From the NCBI GenBank assembly GCA_017524845.1, contig JAFXUU010000104.1, forward strand, positions 1-52,943: 52,943 nucleotides of DNA, in the 5' to 3' direction. The position numbers and the translations under genes were made by a program. Below, in pieces: positions 50,903-52,943 of the stretch; position 1 is the stretch's first letter, and every line of letters starts with the position of its first letter. Source of the DNA: Oscillospiraceae bacterium. GTDB lineage: Bacteria; Bacillota; Clostridia; Oscillospirales; Oscillospiraceae. A model generated the notes under the pieces. The model worked only from the letters and a program-made list of their open reading frames with translations, was not told the origin of the DNA and did not search any database.

Positions 50903-52066
50903 GTGAAAGACAAGACCGACATGAACGACAGGGAGAGTATGGGCGGCGTCATCCGCCGCCTGCGCATGGAGCGGGAGTGGACCCAGGAGGAGCTGGGGGA
51001 GCTCGTGGGCGTATCGGCCCAGGCGGTGAGCAAGTGGGAAACGGAGCAGAGCCTGCCGGACATTTCCCAGGTGCCGATGTTGGCCCGCACCTTCGGCGTC
51101 ACCACGGACGCGCTTTTCGGACTGGAGGAGGAGCCCGCGCCGGAGTTCCCGGAGGCCGACGCCCTGTGCACGGACCCGGAGGAAGCCTGGCAGCGCTGGC
51201 GGAAGATGGGACGGAAGCTGGAAGAGGGGCCGGTAAACGACGCTTGCGTCAGCCGCTGGCTCTTTCAGGGGTATCTTCTCTGTTATCCGGATTCTCCCGT
51301 TTATCACCCGGAGCGTGCGAAGGAGGCGCGGGACGAGCTGCTGTCCTTTGCGGAGAAGAAGTATGGGAAAAAGGGAACGCCGAAGGAACATATTTCGGAT
51401 TTCAGCCTGAAATCGCTCCTTACGAACCTGCACGCCCTGGCAGGCGGCGAGGAAAAGGCCCTGGCGCTGATCAAGGGCGCGCCGGAGCTGCCCCAGGAGC
51501 TGTCCTGGTCCCGCCGGGCGGAGGTCTTTCGCCTGCTGGGAAAGCGGAAGGAGGAGCGGGAGCAGCTGAGCAGCTTATTCGCGCTCCTGCCCTCCTTCCT
51601 GCTGTCAGCGCTGTTCCGCCGGGCGGAAAACGCCCTGGCTCTGGGCCGGAAGGACGAGGCACTGTACTGCGTGAGCTTCGGACGATCGTTTGCCAGGCTC
51701 CTGTTCGGCGCGGAGAAGGTCGACCCGCTTTACTGGCAGGACGGAAAGAGCTTTCTGCAGATGGGGGCCCGCGTATTGCTGGCCCAGGGGAAACGGGAGG
51801 AAGCCCTGGCCTGGCTGAAGCAGATGGTGGATGAAAAGCTGGAGTCCCTGCTGCCCGGCTATTCCATGTCGGTGAATACGCCGCTGCTCCGGGCCGTACA
51901 GCTCGCGCCCGGCAGCGGGAATGAAAAGGCCTTCCGTTATCACCGGGCCATGCTGCTGCGGGCTCTGGATCATCCGGACCTGGCGCCCCTGCGGGAGGAG
52001 CCGGACTTCCGGCAGCTCTATGCGAGGGCGGAAGCCCTGGGCGAGGATAAGCAGGCCGCAACCTGA
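50903..52066 (+). CDS. XRE family transcriptional regulator with long helical C-terminal domain
   Basis: 387 residues from GTG 50903 (AAAGGAGG 8 bases upstream); an ATG at 50901 is out of frame and followed at once by TGA. Residues 15-70 are an XRE helix-turn-helix: 'IRRLRMEREWTQEELGELV' then 'VSAQAVSKWETEQSLPDIS'. The remaining 310 residues are Leu/Ala/Glu-rich and helical, with TPR-like pairs ('RAENALALGRKDEALYCV', 'LLAQGKREEALAWLKQMV'). Such regulators are common in gut Clostridia, often sensing peptides or acting locally; the target is not known. The neighbouring second regulator has a closely similar HTH. Confidence 0.87.
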   Translation: MKDKTDMNDRESMGGVIRRLRMEREWTQEELGELVGVSAQAVSKWETEQSLPDISQVPMLARTFGVTTDALFGLEEEPAPEFPEADALCTDPEEAWQRWRKMGRKLEEGPVNDACVSRWLFQGYLLCYPDSPVYHPERAKEARDELLSFAEKKYGKKGTPKEHISDFSLKSLLTNLHALAGGEEKALALIKGAPELPQELSWSRRAEVFRLLGKRKEEREQLSSLFALLPSFLLSALFRRAENALALGRKDEALYCVSFGRSFARLLFGAEKVDPLYWQDGKSFLQMGARVLLAQGKREEALAWLKQMVDEKLESLLPGYSMSVNTPLLRAVQLAPGSGNEKAFRYHRAMLLRALDHPDLAPLREEPDFRQLYARAEALGEDKQAAT

Positions 52067-52094
52067 GGTTGAGGCCCCCTCTCCTATCCTGTAA

Positions 52095-52123
52095 TTGACG
52101 GGGCGCTCCCCGGCCGATAGAAT
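52095..52123 (+). promoter_or_regulatory. Promoter of the second XRE regulator with palindrome in the spacer
   Basis: TTGACG (52095-52100), 17 bp, TAGAAT (52118-52123). GGGGCGCTCCCC (52100-52111), an inverted repeat, lies directly in the spacer and could be an operator. Confidence 0.6.
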
Positions 52124-52158
52124 GTCCGCAGAATAAGAAAAGAAAAGGAGATGCGGAC

Positions 52159-52943
52159 ATGGATATCGACAGCTTCGCGCAGCGCCTCAGGTCCCTTCGA
52201 ATGAAAGCGGGTCTCACCCAGGAGGCGCTGGCGGCCTGCCTGGCGGTTTCGGCCCAGTCGGTGAGCAAGTGGGAAAACGGGGCGAACCTGCCGGAAACCG
52301 CCCTGATCCTGCCCCTGGCTAGGCTCCTCGGCGTCAGCGCCGACGGGCTGCTGGCGGAGACCGTGCCCCGGAAAGAGTGGGAGGCCCGCTGGGAGGAGGC
52401 CCGGAAGCGGCGGGACCACCGGGCGCTGCTGCGCGTCGCGGAGGCGGCCCTGGAGGACTGGCCCCTGGACCGGGAGCTGCGCTTCCGGCGGGCTAATGAG
52501 GAATACCAGGTCGCCGCCCTTACGGAGGATGAGGCGGAACGGACGGGGCTCCTTCGCTCTGCGGAAGAACACCTGTCCGGGCTCCTGCGGGATCGTCCGG
52601 GGGACGGGGACGCCGGGACGATGCTGGTCTGCACCCTGCTGGGGCTGGGAAAAAGAGAAGAAGCGGAAGCGCTCGCGGAACGCCTCCCCCACCGGGAGAA
52701 GCTGCAGCTGCTCCTCCGCCGGGGCGAAGCGCGTCGGGAGGCGCTCCGCCGGGAGCTCGCAGGGGCGGCTGTGGAGCTGCTGAACCTGCTGCAGAGCGAG
52801 GGGAGCCGGGAAGCCTGCGACATGACGGCTGCGATCCTCGATGCGGCGGGGCAGCCGAAGGGCCTGATCTGGTACCGCCTGAACCTCTGCCTCCAGCGCG
52901 CCCGCCTCGCCCGGGCGGAGGGAGACGCGGAGAGAGCCGTCGA
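52159..52943 (+). CDS. XRE family transcriptional regulator, 3' end cut by window edge
   Basis: At least 261 codons from ATG 52159 (AAAGGAG upstream), open to the window end. Residues 6-65 are an XRE helix-turn-helix ('LRSLRMKAGLTQEALAACL', 'VSAQSVSKWENGANLPE'), close to the HTH of the preceding gene. The rest is Arg/Glu/Leu-rich, helical and repeat-like ('LGLGKREEAEALAERL', 'YRLNLCLQRARLARAEG'). It has its own promoter, 92 bases after the first regulator, so the two are probably separately transcribed paralogues. The C-terminus and any downstream target are outside the window. Confidence 0.85.
   Translation, partial: MDIDSFAQRLRSLRMKAGLTQEALAACLAVSAQSVSKWENGANLPETALILPLARLLGVSADGLLAETVPRKEWEARWEEARKRRDHRALLRVAEAALEDWPLDRELRFRRANEEYQVAALTEDEAERTGLLRSAEEHLSGLLRDRPGDGDAGTMLVCTLLGLGKREEAEALAERLPHREKLQLLLRRGEARREALRRELAGAAVELLNLLQSEGSREACDMTAAILDAAGQPKGLIWYRLNLCLQRARLARAEGDAERAV

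Overview
The window is GC-rich (roughly two thirds G+C by eye), densely coding chromosomal DNA, almost all on the + strand. It looks like a low-copy-housekeeping region of a spore-forming, high-GC member of the class Clostridia (an Oscillospiraceae- or Christensenellales-like gut bacterium is my best guess). The reasons are a full-length SpoIVA, AddAB instead of RecBCD, HemZ, YitT and ABC-F proteins, the gene order recJ-rel-dtd, BspA-type leucine-rich-repeat surface proteins, and short palindromic intergenic repeats. No tRNA, rRNA, CRISPR array, prophage or transposase gene is visible.

Layout. 1-6300 (- strand): a tandem family of secreted BspA-like LRR / Ig-like / fibronectin-III proteins. 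One runs off the left edge, one is complete, and one is a 5'-truncated remnant. The first two have matching TTGTCA-N17 promoters. 6389-10976: an FAD-dependent oxidoreductase, then a TldD/TldE protease pair. 11098-20149: a long translation-centred operon with tsaE, tsaB, upp, an ABC-F protein, prfA, tsaC (Sua5), an in-frame coaE-ectB fusion, and an M18 aminopeptidase. 20146-25282: a zinc-ribbon membrane protein, then a MoxR / DUF58 / DUF4129-membrane-protein set and a ROK kinase. 25351-34798: addB and addA, a homocysteine methyltransferase-like protein, and a PMT-type glycosyltransferase. 34842-43431: rpiB, recJ, rel, dtd, a structured AT-richer intergenic block, an MBL hydrolase, hemZ, and a cytidylate-kinase-like protein. 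43511-49652: spoIVA (-), a secreted metallophosphoesterase with LysM (+), and an Old-Yellow-Enzyme/FAD/Fe-S reductase (-). 49720-52943: a YitT membrane protein and two adjacent XRE regulators, the second cut by the right edge.

Together, tsaE/tsaB/tsaC (t6A modification of ANN-decoding tRNAs), prfA, ABC-F, dtd and rel form a translation-quality and stringent-response core. AddAB and RecJ supply recombinational repair. The flanks are accessory: surface proteins, redox enzymes and small regulators.

The most unusual items are: (1) the uninterrupted reading frame joining a complete dephospho-CoA kinase to a complete diaminobutyrate aminotransferase, with an internal ribosome-binding site kept at the junction; (2) a roughly 435-bp hairpin-rich block of lower GC between dtd and the MBL gene, which looks like a mobile or structured non-coding element; (3) the duplicated BspA/FnIII genes with co-duplicated promoters and near-identical 264-bp internal repeats; (4) interlocked divergent promoters and candidate operators near the right end.
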